Source: Blepharisma stoltei (lineage: Eukaryota > Ciliophora > Heterotrichea > Heterotrichida > Blepharismidae). Taken from it: 64,000 nucleotides of DNA. The notes under the pieces were generated by a model. It was not told the DNA's origin. It made no database searches and saw nothing but the letters and a program-made list of their open reading frames with translations. A program made the translations under genes and the position numbers. The stretch lies in assembly GCA_914767885.1 (NCBI GenBank), contig CAJZBQ010000010.1, forward strand, positions 620,001 through 684,000, given 5' to 3'. Every line of letters starts with the position of its first letter. The first letter of the stretch is position 1. This document shows positions 20,935 to 33,500 of the stretch, in pieces.

Positions 20935-20965
20935 TAGAAAAATAAATTAAGGCCTAGCTATTTTA

Positions 20966-22261
20966 CATAAGCAAGAATAAAACCAGAAAAGCACGTTTTT
21001 CCTAAAAAAACTAAGGCTAAATGGAGAGAAAGGTTAAAATTGCTATACACACAGAATAACATTAATGAAAGCACATATGTAAAACTGCTGAAAAAAGTAA
21101 ACTTAGCAGACGATAATGATGGAAAAATCGATTTAGAAGAGCTGTTTAAAGACACTGATATCTCAATGGATGTTAAAGAAAACGCTGCATTTTGTTTACT
21201 CCCCCCCCCATCCTTGATCGAACGATTGACTGTAAAAATTCCTAAAAATTGGGGAAATTAACCCCATCCTTGATCGAACGATTTTCATATCATGCAAATT
21301 TTTATATATATAAAAATATAATAGTTATCAAAAGCTGGGAAGATGTACCTAATGAAGTTGTTTTCAGAGACTTTGAGACGATAGAAAGCTTCGGAATCAA
21401 CCATTAAAAGTAATTTAGTCATCAGCATGGGCTTAAAAACTCAATAATCTAATAAAATAGAGATTTTTTAAAATTTAAAAAAAACAAATTTTAATTTAAT
21501 AAGTAACAAATTAAAATTTATACAGTTTAAAGGGGTAACTAATAAATTAAAATATAAAAAATTGGTATTTTTATGAAATTAATTCAATTTTTTGCTGTAA
21601 AAATAATTATTAAATACTCTTAACCCTCTTATTTAAAAGTAAATAAAAAAAAATTTATATATATATTTTATTTTTATATATAAAATTTTTTCCCAAAAAA
21701 ATTTTTTTTAACCCCCATCCTTGATCGAACGATGGCGAGTCGTTCGATCAAGGATGGGGGGGGGAGTTAGTAAATACTTCAAAAATCCCACAACAAGACG
21801 TCTCTCTAATTGATTTAATGCTTATAGAAGAAGACGCAGCTAAATCTATTGGTAATGGCATTTTATCAGAAAACGTAAAACCAGAGCCTCCAAAAGAGCC
21901 AAAACCCAAAAACCGGCCAATTCATAAAATTGAAAAACAAGTCATAGAATCAAAACCGAAGTCTCCAAACCCTTCATTCCTTGATTTTTCTCCTCAAAAA
22001 GTAGATAAGGACAGGCTATCGCCTGTCCCAAGAATAAACCAAGTCAGAAAATCCATCCCATCGACCAAGCCATATTCAAAATTTATAGCCCAGAAGCAGC
22101 AAAATGAAAGCTCCTTTAATATTGAGCGTAAAGACGTCAGAGTGCGATCAATAACTCCTGTAGGAAAACCTAAATTTAAGTTCGACCGGAAAAAGAGAAC
22201 GAAGACGCCATCAGGCTTTATGCCTTATTCAAATTTGAATAGTTTCAGTATTATACATTAA
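20966..22261 (+). CDS. Hypothetical protein with one EF-hand-like loop
   Basis: The open frame from about 20966 encodes WRERLKLLYTQ and LLKKVNLADDNDGKIDLEELF, a helix-loop-helix with an EF-hand-like loop whose first position is Ala. Removing a TA-bounded family B MITE (21197-21769) joins AAFC to LVNTSKIPQQDVS in frame. A long basic Pro/Lys-rich disordered tail follows to TAA at 22259-22261. No start codon is visible in this frame, so it needs an upstream exon, perhaps the 20410-20934 block. Confidence 0.55.
21197..21769. mobile_element. Family B MITE, TA-bounded
   Basis: TA at 21197-21198, then CTCCCCCCCCCATCCTTGATCGAACGATT; within it CCATCCTTGATCGAACGAT recurs near 21264 as an internal copy. 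The right end is a hairpin (CATCCTTGATCGAACGATGG / CGTTCGATCAAGGATGGGGG) ending GGAG-T-TA at 21768-21769. The core is AT-rich with ATTGAT/TTTTTGCTGTAAAAATAATT blocks shared with the copy in the DNA polymerase gene. Precise removal keeps the host frame. Confidence 0.8.
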
Positions 22262-22536
22262 TATTAATGTTTTTATAATATAAAATGCAGCCTGATTTTT
22301 GTGTAAAAATAAATTATAATTTTGACATGATTCTACATGTTTTGAAAAATTTTGGGCTTTGGGAATTTCGATAGAATAAATGAGTGAAGAGGGCAGGGAC
22401 TCAGGAATTAGGGGTAGATTGATGTTATAAGGGGCCTATGTGGAAATTTTGGGATAGACCGTTAATTTTAATAACTAAAAGCTGAGGGCTTTCTATAAAT
22501 TTTTATCAAAATTTATTGACCATATTTATTTGTTCT

Positions 22537-22728
22537 ATGGGATTCTGCAAATTTCTAGCGTTATTAATAAATATATGGAGCACAAAAGAAGAAATTGAAC
22601 AAAGCAACTTAGCGCTCAAGCACAAGAGAAACCCTCGTTCTGGCATCAAAAAATTTCTTTATAAGCCCTATTTCATCAAATCCTGACAAAATCAAAAGGT
22701 TAATTGTCACAAAAAATTTTCGAGTTAA
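22537..22728 (+). CDS. Short hypothetical frame, probably 5' exon
   Basis: A 63-residue basic frame (MGFCKFLALLINIWSTKEEIEQ...) ending TAA at 22726-22728. Coding-like sequence continues in other frames to the family A MITE at 22803 (ISKPKKLVIFLYRFEKCL) and beyond it (VKSIDFHQTQLTTKDLM), so this is probably the start of an interrupted gene. I could not join the pieces. Confidence 0.35.
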
Positions 22729-22802
22729 AGCCTAGGCACTCCTCTGTCCTATCTCAAAGCCTAAAAAGCTCGTTATCTTCCTATACAGATTTGAAAAATG
22801 CC

Positions 22803-23192
22803 TAACTCCCCCCCCCCCCTCCGTGAGCGAACAAAAAAATTTTGTTCGCTCACGGAGGGGGGTTAATTTTTTTTTTTAAAAAAAAATTTATATATAAATT
22901 TTATAAAAAATATTTTTTTCGAAATTTAAAAAAATCCTAATTTGCAAAAATTGGGAAGCAAATATTAATTTAATTTGCAAAATTTATGTTTTAAAACGCA
23001 ATTTGTTTAAAATTAAACAGAATTAGCTCTAGATTTCATTATACTAATTATCACTTATATATCAAATTTTTTTCCATTAAAATTTTTTCTATTAAAAAAA
23101 AATTTTTGTTCACTCACGGAGGGTGGGTTTTTGGTCAAAAAATGGCGATTTTTCTAATGGTTTTGTTCGCTCACGGAGGGGGGGGGGGAGTA
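22803..23192. mobile_element. Family A MITE, complete
   Basis: TA at 22803-22804 and 23191-23192. The left end is a C-run, then CTCCGTGAGCGAAC, whose complement GTTCGCTCACGGAGG follows immediately (terminal hairpin). A conserved AT-rich core (TTTCGAAATTTAAAAAAATC, AAATTAAACAGAATTAGC) follows. The right end carries TTTGTTCACTCACGGAGGG-TGGG, then AAAAATGGCGATTTTTCTAA, and a second TTCGCTCACGGAGG arm with a G-run. It is almost identical to the copies inside PIEZO. Confidence 0.85.
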
Positions 23193-23312
23193 AGCAATAC
23201 CATATTTTTTGTAGATTCCTAATGTTAAATCAATTGATTTTCATCAAACCCAATTAACTACCAAAGATCTAATGCTTAGACAATCTGATTAATCATTAAC
23301 AAAAAACAAAAT

Positions 23313-24414
23313 ATGAAGCATGGAAAAATCGTCTCAAAGCTGCTGCTAAGTGACCCGTCAATTGAAAAATTGCCAGCAAAAAACCAATACGACACCACAG
23401 TCAGGTCACTATTCATATGCAAGCGAGGATTCCCCAAAAAAGAATACATTAGGTGTAAGCTCATCAGAGGACAGAAAAGGATCATGAGGCAGCTGAAGCA
23501 AGGCAAAATTCCTGAAAAGACTTTAAATAGGTTCGACTCTTCCAAACAAATTTGTAGAGATTTGTGAAGCAAGCTCGAGCAGTGTATGAGGGAAGCTATT
23601 TCTGAAATTGAAGAAAGGATAAGGACAGAGGCTGGCCCGTTGACTGATGGTAAATGTAAGAGAAAAACAAAAAGCGATGACGATTGTAAGTCTTTCAATG
23701 GGAAATTTTGTAAGTGGTACTTCAGCCACCCTGTGATACGAAAACTGTACTTCTATTATATAGAGCTATTGTTTTCAGAATTTCAGCCTGAAATATTGAA
23801 TGATAAATTTGATTTTAAGTGCTGTGAGGAAGAGCAGCATCAATTTTTATGCTACCAGAAATGAATGCTGATGAAAAAGTACATTGATACCTTCCTTATT
23901 GAAGATTTAGGCCTTGAACCTTGGGCTCCAGAAAATTTCCAAATTCCAAACCTCCCAAATATTTTACTTCCCTACCTTAAAAACAATATTAGTTTTTTTA
24001 TTTAAAATAGACGCATTGTTAATGAGAGGCTTTATTTGAGAAATGCATTTTTATATAAATAGCTTTGACCTAATATAATAATAGGGAGTGCAAGTACAAT
24101 GTTATTCAATAATTTGGAGCATTGATTTAATAATTTTTTAATTAATCTTCATAAAAACAAATAATTAAAAAATATTGCATTTATTTATTTTTTTTTAAAA
24201 AAGAGCCAGGAAATAATTTTTTTTTAATTAAAAGGGAAAGTTAGAAGAGAATTTGTTTGAGTCAATTTCAAAATCTATTGAACTACCAGATAAAAATGAT
24301 GGGCTTGAGGACTTAAATTCTTTTGAGAAGTACAGTGAGCAGGAAACGTCCGAAAATGAGCAAGAGCTGCAAGCACGCCAGGAGTCTGCGTTTAAACTTT
24401 TCAAGCAGTCATAG
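23313..24414 (+). CDS. Hypothetical basic protein
   Basis: TGA at 23565 and 23862 read as Trp, and a 277-bp IES (23965-24241) is removed, giving about 275 residues ending FKLFKQS. The protein is Lys/Arg-rich in its first 110 residues (FICKRGFPKKEYIRCKLIRG) with scattered Cys (CKRKTKSDDDC, FDFKCCEEEQ) and a Glu/Ser-rich C-terminus. No family recognised. It converges with the PIEZO gene, whose stop lies ~110 bp away. Confidence 0.6.
23965..24243. mobile_element. 277-bp TA-bounded IES
   Basis: TA at 23965-23966 and 24242-24243. Inverted ends TACTTCCCTACCTTA and (minus strand) TAACTTTCCCTTTTA. Removal joins LPNIL to EENLFESISK in frame; retention gives TAA at 24003. The interior is AT-rich with no coding. 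Confidence 0.7.
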
Positions 24415-24526
24415 CTTATTCTTCATGAATAATGTTAGTGTTAAGATGGAAGAGCTTAAAAGTAAAATATTATTCTATTTTAATTAATTTCCATTTTAAT
24501 TTAGAAAAAATAATAGCTCTTTTTTC

Positions 24527-27500
24527 CTAATTAAGCTTAGTTCAGCAGGAATAATCTTTTTTAAGTTTAATTGATAACTTTCCTGTCATCATTCTGACTA
24601 GTTCAGGCGACCTCAAGATATCAATCAGCTCATAATACAGTTCTTCTTCTCTTATCAAATCTCCTCTCATACGACTCACATAAATCCCAGAGCATAGAGT
24701 TATAAGTGGCCCAGCGTTTTTCATGTCAGTGACGTAAATATTTTTTGAGCCTCCTGTTACAAAATATCTTAAAAATCTGGCTACTAACTTCTAATTTTTT
24801 TAAAAAATCTTTCTAGCTGCTGCTATTAGCTGGAATATTTAAGAATTTATTTAAATTAATTATTTTTTAAAATTTTTACCTATGAATTTTTGATTTTAGC
24901 AGATAAAACAACAGATTTAATTATTAAATTCTTAAGAAGTATAATAAAAAGTGAATTTAATGATTTTTAATAGATTTTGTTTATTGGTAAACAATCGGAT
25001 TAAGTAGACTACAGATATATAGAAGGTCAAGACTGAAAAATTAAATGTCGCAGGACTGTAATGATCAGAGATCATGAAAAACTTCAACCCAATAGTTTTA
25101 AAATCTTGCCCTGTGCTCCCTACTTCTCAATATGAGAGATCAGCTTTATATGTGTGAAGCCTTATAATTAAGTCTGACGTAAATCCTTTTACTGCTATTG
25201 GCTCTGGGGTTATGAAAGTTCCAGCACTCGGAAGCCTAATAATTTTCCCATAAAAATTATCATAAGTAAATTCCGTCGCGTTATAAGCCTCGTTACAAAT
25301 CATATCATAAAATATCCTCGTTTTCCTGAATAAAGGCGCCCGAATGGTTTGTGAGACCCTGGTTTGTCCATATGGGTACCTTCTATAAAAAACTAGCGTC
25401 ATTTCTATAGACGAGCCCTGATAGTTTGCTGTATCATTAAGTGACTTGCAAAGCCTTTCCTTGCTGGGTGGTGTAATTTGCCAATAAGTTTCTTGAAATA
25501 ACGGTAAAGAAATGATCTGCATTCTATCTATATCACTGGATTGGACCTCTTTTACATCATTAAATTCATAACTTGTCCATTCTTCTTCAGTAATAAAATG
25601 TGACTCGTCAAGTGTTTTTGTATTATAAAGCAAATAAGTCCTATCGTCTGTATTTATGCTGATTTCCATATTCATATATCTCACTTGGTTGCTTTCTACT
25701 ATAGGATTTAGGGTACTAAATATGATTAAGGGTGCTAAAATGACGAGACAAATCACGATAATCACAAAAGCCCCATTAAAAACTTTCCATGTCCAATGAA
25801 TAGGTTGATCCTTTTGAGGGACTTCGTACCACTTATAAACGCATTGGGTTATATAAAGCTGATTGTAAATGTCTTCAAATTTAAACCATTGATATATGTC
25901 TAGGGTAGTTTTTGTAAAAGTCCAGTCCATTAACGTCCTTAGTTCAAACAAAAATGGCAATGCGAGATAAGTTTTGAACATCCTGTATGACCAAATATTG
26001 GTGCTTCTCATAAATTCTCACCTTTAAATTAGAACAAAAATCCTCCTCCAATTTAAAGAGGATTAATTTTATTTTAAATAAAATTTTTTCTCGAAAAATA
26101 AATTACATATAAAATTTAATGTAATATTTTTGATCTTTAATTTATTTTTATTAAGAACTAATTTAAAATATTAATCGATTCAGAGTAAAAACTGGCTAAA
26201 AAAAATTCTATTGTCACTTTTTCCATTAAATTAGGTCAAAAAAATTTTATAAAATTATTATCTTCACCAAATACATAAAATGGCGTGTCGAACAAATCGA
26301 ACTTCCTAAAACCTGTAATCTGGGAGACCCAGGGACCTTGTGGAAGGGAGTTTTGGCGTTCGGTATGTGTATCCAGCTATTTTTGCTTGATTTGGTGGAG
26401 CGTATATATCCGAGTTGGAGGAGAGAAAATCTAAAATTCAAGTCAAGGTTTCACTGTGGAGGAAGATGATACGGAGTTGGAAAGGGCTATCACAACAATA
26501 TCAGTCAGGTTCCTCCTTTTGATCGGGATTCCCCAGCGCTATACCGGACATTGGGTCTTGGACAACGAATTTCATCTTTGCCGACAGGTGACTAGAAAAT
26601 TTGTTTTTTCGAATTTCTAGAAGCCAAACCCCGTTGGCGTGAGGAACAGTGATCCAAACTTCCGATATCTGGGAGCATGTGCAGACCCATATCCGGTAGG
26701 AGCAAGACTTTAAAGATCATTAGATGATTATTTGCGAAGCAGACGAATAGAGTCTTATTGAAGGGAATAAATATCTTCTTATTACGACGGGGAGTTTTTC
26801 TATAATTTAAGTATTTTCACTTATAAAATTTTATCATTGAAAAAAAAAAAATTTCCAATTCAAAATTAAAGTAGCCTAAAAATTGAAATTTTACCTATAT
26901 TTTGTTCAAATTTAAATGGTTAGAGTAAGAGGAAATGAGACTTTTCTAAAGGTCGGGAGTCCATGCCTAATTTGCAGAGAAACGATCATAAAATAGACAG
27001 CATAAATGATATAAAACCACTCAATAAAATCATTGACTTGAAAATCATTGCAATTAGCTGAATTATTATCAGGACAATACACTTTTCCAGTCAAACTATA
27101 TGTGCCACTAATAGGGAAATACCAAAATACCAGCACATGGACTAGCAGCATAATTAAAAAATGTAAAAGTACTTTTAGCAGCAAATCTTTATTCCATTTT
27201 CTCCTATGTCTTTTTTCTACAGAGGTAGGCTGCTGAGGTTCATCCAAGCTTCTTTCAAAATCTTCTAATTCATCGTCAGAGTCCAATTGTTCTCTCGTCA
27301 AAAAGGAAAGTCTCTTTTTAAGCTCAGTTCTATGAGTAGCTGAATCAGTTGGAAAAACAGTGGCTGACCGAGACTTTTGAAAAAATGGGTCTTCAGGATC
27401 AAGGGATTCTTTATCAGAGTCTTCACTTGCTTCTAAATTTTCTTTTAACGCTTGCGAGGTTTTCCTTACGTATAAATATCTATCCAATAAAATTAATGAA

Positions 27501-30500
27501 AATTGCACGATTAAAGCTATCACCATTCTCCCTTGAAACTGATTAGCTCTTATTGACTGAGAAATATCTTGAGAATACCCCTCCATTTTGGTGAAAGTAA
27601 AGAAAATATAAATCAAAATCACAAGCTGAGTAAAAATAATTGGGAAATAAAAATCCTTGCCTGGCTTTTCTTCTTTATTGCTAGGGATAAGTCTTGCGAA
27701 AAATCTTTCAATGGTTTTAAAGAATCGTTTAATGCAGGAAGGGTGGGGTTCTAAAAAGGAGTCTTGTGGTTCCATTACAAGATTTTCTAGCTTCCCTCGG
27801 TAAGCAAGAAATAAATAGGTAAATTCCTATTTTTGTAAAAATCACCCTCTATGGAGATCAAAGTGTTTTATAGATATATAAATAATAGCTATTATAATTA
27901 ATTCTATAGCTAGTTCTTTTATATAAATTGTATTCTAAAACATAAATTTTCCTTTTATTTTTAAAATTTTTATTTTAAATTTCAAAAAATATTAACCCTC
28001 ACCATAAGCAAAAAAGTTTTGCTTGCTTATCGACAATGCATTAAGGTGTTTCTAGACAAGGATTTTTCTTTTTCTTTTCTATCTTTAGCTTGCTCAAAAG
28101 TTTCTATATCATACTCTGACTGGGAAAATAAGCCAACTCTTCTGAGATAATATAAATGGAATAAAATCATAATCATTAATAAAGTATCCCAAATTGTATA
28201 GTAAAATAAATTTTCGCTATGAGTATTGCTGGCTAAGTTAAAGCCCGTCTTAAATGGGTCGTGATATTCCTTCGGGAATTTATTCTGTGTGATATAAGGC
28301 CAAATTTCTAACTGTATACAGTACTTTATTAAGAAAACCCCACTGCAGTAGTACTGCAAAGTTTTGAAATAAAGAGGAGGGGGCCTTGGGTATTCAAACA
28401 TAGCATACCCTACAACTGATAATGGCAAAATCACTGATTCTAGGCTTGCATAATTATAGTGGTTTATAAAGCACAAAATAAATACCAGATTTTGAGTGTT
28501 ACTGCTGGGAATATACATAAAAAGCAGCCTTAAATAGTCCCCTAAAATCAGCCTGTAGTCTTTTATGGCAGGGTTATTTTCTTCGAATAATTTAATTTCG
28601 CCTATTATGGGCTGATGCATTTCAGTTTTGCTTCTTTTATATACTCTTCTATTTATTTCTTCATCAAGATTTGTTAATTCTAAATTTGGAGGCTGCACTT
28701 TATCTCTTTTTTCAATTTCTTGTAAATAATCTTTAAATAGTATTGGATCGACAAGTCTTATCAACAAATTATCAATGTGGACTTTTAAAGGTTTATCTTG
28801 CTTTTCATCGGTAGATTTAGGGATTAGTTTTGGGGTATTTAAAAATTCTTTATAGTCTTTTCCTTTTTTTTGGCCTAATTCTTTGTCTTTTAGCCTTAGC
28901 ATTTCTAAATCCTCCCTTGGTTAATTTGGCTAATAAGATAAAATTACTTTAAGAATTTAAAAAATCTAAAATGAAAAAATATCTATTTTATTATATTTGA
29001 GGGTGAAAGCTGAGGGAGTAAATGTTTTTCTAGCTCGTTCAGCTCATTTTTAAATGTAAACCTGCTTCTTTCATAATCTTTGAACCTATCAATCCTATCG
29101 TCATTAAATTTTTTTGCTTTAAGTATCCCTAGCTCTTTAGATTGGCTGTTCTGCTCTTTTAGTTGTTCGTCGAAATATTTATTAAATTCTTCGCTTTTTA
29201 TCATTCTGTAGATGAGGCAAATTACAGCAAAGACTGAAATTTTCAAATTTATGTAGGTTCAGGCACGATGACTAGGGTCAAAAGAGTTAGAGCCTGCTCT
29301 TCATAGTTTTAGGACTCCCACTACTTGGAAAAGATTATTTTCTCCATATTCTTGGAAAATTTTAAATGGCATTTGGAAAACAAATTGCACAATTAAATCT
29401 AATAAAACAAATAAGAGGAAATAGGCGAGTAGCTTGATATATTTTTTTAGATTTTCTATGCTTTCGATAAGATCAATTTCCTTTAAAATAAAAAGTAAAG
29501 CAAAAATACAGTAAATCAGAGAAATTAGCCCTGACTCTCCCTTTAATTATTATCAAGATTTTTCTTCTTGAAAAGGAAATTATTTTTTTTAAAATTCATT
29601 CCCAATAATATATATTAAAAAATAAATTATCAATAACATTTAAATGCAAGCTGTCTTAATTAATATAATCAGCCAGAAATTTCATTTTAAAAATTATATA
29701 TAAAAATATTTCATAATAAAAAAATGTAAAGTAGAAAGCTCGATCTTAATTTTTTATGGCTCTATCTTAAATGTAGGAGTAAGCTTTGAGATGTGAACAA
29801 TAGGACAAAGAATAAGAATAAGTAGCGTGAAAATTTGTAAACTTGTCTCTTAATAAAACCCCATGTTTTTTGAAGCGTGTTTCCTTCATTCTCATGAGAA
29901 TCTTCTGGCTTTTTAAGTTTTTCATATTTCTCAGAATCTTCTAGTTTTTCTGATTTTTCATTATTTTCTTGATTTTGCTGGAGATTTGAGTCATATAATT
30001 TTCTATCAGATTTATAAGTAACTAACAGTATAAAATGCAACATGCAAAGCAAAATACAAATTTGATCTAAAAGGATGCTGTGCAGTTGAGATATATCAGA
30101 CCCAAGATTTAAAAAGAAAGGATCGTCCATTGTTATCCAATCTTGTTTTAGGTATCAAGGCTCGTCAAATTGAACTATACTTGGAGGAGTCTGAGGCGAA
30201 TTCTTTTTATTTATATTGCTCAAAATCAATATATACTGTACTAGCACCATAATTGATAAAGTCATGCAAAATACCAATTTTTGGTTATCTTTGCTGAAGG
30301 CTGAGATAAAAAATAAAGTCAGTAAATAAATTCCACTTATTATAGTCAGCTTATCGAATGCTATAAACAAAAGCATCATAGGTATAACTGATTCTGAAAT
30401 GATAATAATAAGATTAAGAGTCACAATAAACACAGCATTGACTTTTTTCTTAACCCCTTCTTCAGCGAGTTCTTGTTCTTTTGCTTTTAATAAGTGCTCT

Positions 30501-33500
30501 TCTTCAGTTTTTGGAGTTAAGTACTCTAGACAATGCTTTTCCATGATCAAAAATATGCAGATAATAAAATAACCATAGTTGTCTAAAATACTTCAGTTAG
30601 TTGTTTTTGTGAAGCCTATAATAAAAAATGTCCATTCTAAATACAGATTGATATCTGGCTGGAAAAATGGTTTAAAGAAATTAAGTTTTTTTCTAAAAAA
30701 TTAGTGATAAAAAAATTAGACTAACTCCCCCCCCCCCTCCGTGAGCGAAACAAAACCATTAGAAAAATCGCCATTTTTTGACCAAAAACCCACCCTCCGT
30801 GAGTGAACAAAAATTTTTTTAATAGAAAAAATTTTAAATGGAAAAAAATTTTGATATATAAGTGATAATTAGTATAATGAAATCTAGAGCTAATTCTGTT
30901 TAATTTTAAACAAATTGCGTTTTAAAACATAAAATTTTGCAAATTGAATTAATATTTGCTTCCCAATTTTTGCAAATTAGGATTTTTTTTAAATTTCGAA
31001 AAAAATATTTTTTATAAAATTTATATATATTTTTTTTTAAAAAAAAAAATTAACCCCCCTCCGTGAGCGAACAAAATTTTTTTGTTCGCTCACGGAGGGG
31101 GGGGGGGAGTAAGAAAAATTTAAATAATAAATAAATAAAAATGGCTGGAAAAACGTAGGCTCTAATAGCACATTTATGTATGAAACTATAAAAGATGAAA
31201 TTGTTATAGTAAAAAGTGCTCGTCACAATCTTCGTCGATATCTTAACTCTACCTCATAGTCACGATCTGTTACATTATTGAAATAAATGCAGATTGAAAT
31301 AAAGTAAATAATCGCTATAAATAAATACAAAAACATTGAAAGTGAGAGCTTCCAATACACAGAGAGCACAAAAATTACTAAAAGCAGAAAGAAGTGATGA
31401 GACTCAAAAATTACTCACTCCCTCTTTAAATTGAAACAGGATATCGGTAAAATTTCCATTTTTCGGGTACATTGACCCTTCTTTAAATCATAGCAAAATT
31501 TTATAAAATTAGTTTTTTTGGCCTAGTTTAATGAAAAAAGTTCAATTAATACCATTTAAATAGTTTTCATACGGAATTAACATTAACTTTTTTTAATTCT
31601 TCATAAAAATAAAGGTATTTGATTACAAAATAAGAAGAAGTAGGGTAAATAGCCATGATGATTTTTGTCAAATTCAACCAATTGAAAAAGAACTTAAAAA
31701 AACCAAATCACAAAAACAGATTGAAATTATTGAAAATTTAGGAAAAGTTTAAAGAATTAATTAGTTAGGGCCACCCCTAGAGGGCATCGTAAGATAATAA
31801 CTAGTCACTAATCATAAACATTAATTAAATTTATTTTTAAAATCCTTATTTAAAAAAAAAATTAACCCTCTTTAAATTAGAGCAGTTCTATTTAAAAGGG
31901 GAGAATCAGTATTTGTAGTATTTGGAATAATCAAAAAGATAGTGTATTACTTTTGCCTTTTGAACTTTGAGTAATCTATACGAGTACCTTGAAGCAATAT
32001 ATAAGCACGAGTCAAGTATCGCTGTGGTATACAAGTCTGTAGTATCATAAATTTCTATTCCTATAAATAAACTATTTGTAGTTGGAAGCGAAAATAATGG
32101 GAAATATTGATATAAGTATCTCCCTATCAGAATAATCCCACTTAAAATTTTGAATACAAATGTTATGTAGAGCACCCCTGTAAAATCTTTTGTATAGCTC
32201 ATGCACCTTAATAGATCTCTATACCCCAGCAGAATACCGACCAGAAAAAATATGGTAAAGGGCACCTGCCTTATACAGTATAAGTCTGATTAGGCACCTT
32301 AAAACCATAAACAGAGACTTGTCATTTCCGTTTTTACTTTTCAAAAAAGCTGACAAGTACAAATTAATTTTGAAAATTAAAATGGATGGTCAATAATGAT
32401 CTAAATAATTTTAGGGGCTATATAATATTTCACTGGCTTTTTCAAATGATCAATAACGAGTACGCAAGCTAAAATAAACCTGACAAAATTAATGAAATTT
32501 TTGGCTGACATTAAAATAAATGCAAAAATTAGCACAAAAATAAATCAAAGCTCAACTCCCTTATACCATACATAAAGTGCATGTTTTTTTTGATCATTTA
32601 AAGATTGTGTAAACAGTCTTGTTCTGTAAAGTAATTTTTGTCTAGTTTTATTTATCCATAGCTGAATTCCTTGAAAAATCACAAGTGCTCACATAAGGAC
32701 TTCATTCCAATAAATAGTCCTATTAAATTCTTCTGTTAAAATACCTATAGTACTTGCATCAGTTGTGCTTGATACAAAACTTGACATTAAAATTTCTGGA
32801 AAAACATTTAGCGTTTTTATTAGAAATAAATACCCCATACTATAAACTGTTAAGTAAATTCAGTATTTCGGTATTAAAGCATCCATCATTAAGAATACAA
32901 AATATGACAGAACAATTAGCCCATGGGCTATATCTACTTGGGAAAGTCCTACTAGGAGAATACATAAAAGAGATATAGAATACCATCATTTTAAAAGAAA
33001 ACTAAGTCGGCTAGGCCGAAATTTTTTCCTGTGTTTTCTGTATTCTAATCTTACTAACTCCCCCCCCCCCTCCGTGAGCGAACAAAAAAATTTTGTTCGC
33101 TCACGGAGGGGGGTTAATTTTTTTTTTTAAAAAAAAATTTATATATAAATTTTATAAAAAATATTTTTTTCGAAATTTAAAAAAAATCCTAATTTGCAAA
33201 AATTGGGAAGCAAATATTAATTTAATTTGCAAAATTTATGTTTTTAAAACGCAATTTGTTTAAAATTAAACAGAATTAGCTCTAGATTTCATTATACTAA
33301 TTATCACTTATATATCAAAATTTTTTTTTCCATTAAAAATTTTTTCTATTAAAAAAAATTTTTGTTCACTCACGGAGGGTGGGTTTTTGGTCAAAAAAAT
33401 GGCGATTTTTCTAATGGTTTTGTTCGCTCACGGGGGGGGGGGGGGGGGAGTAAGATAATAAAGCACATAAGAGTAATTATTAAAAATGCAATTTCTCCCT

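Noticed and set aside
23097-23192. Long C/G homopolymer runs as assembly artefacts
   Set aside because: Run lengths may be miscounted, but C-rich ends recur at every family A and B element next to TA, so the feature is real even if exact lengths are not.
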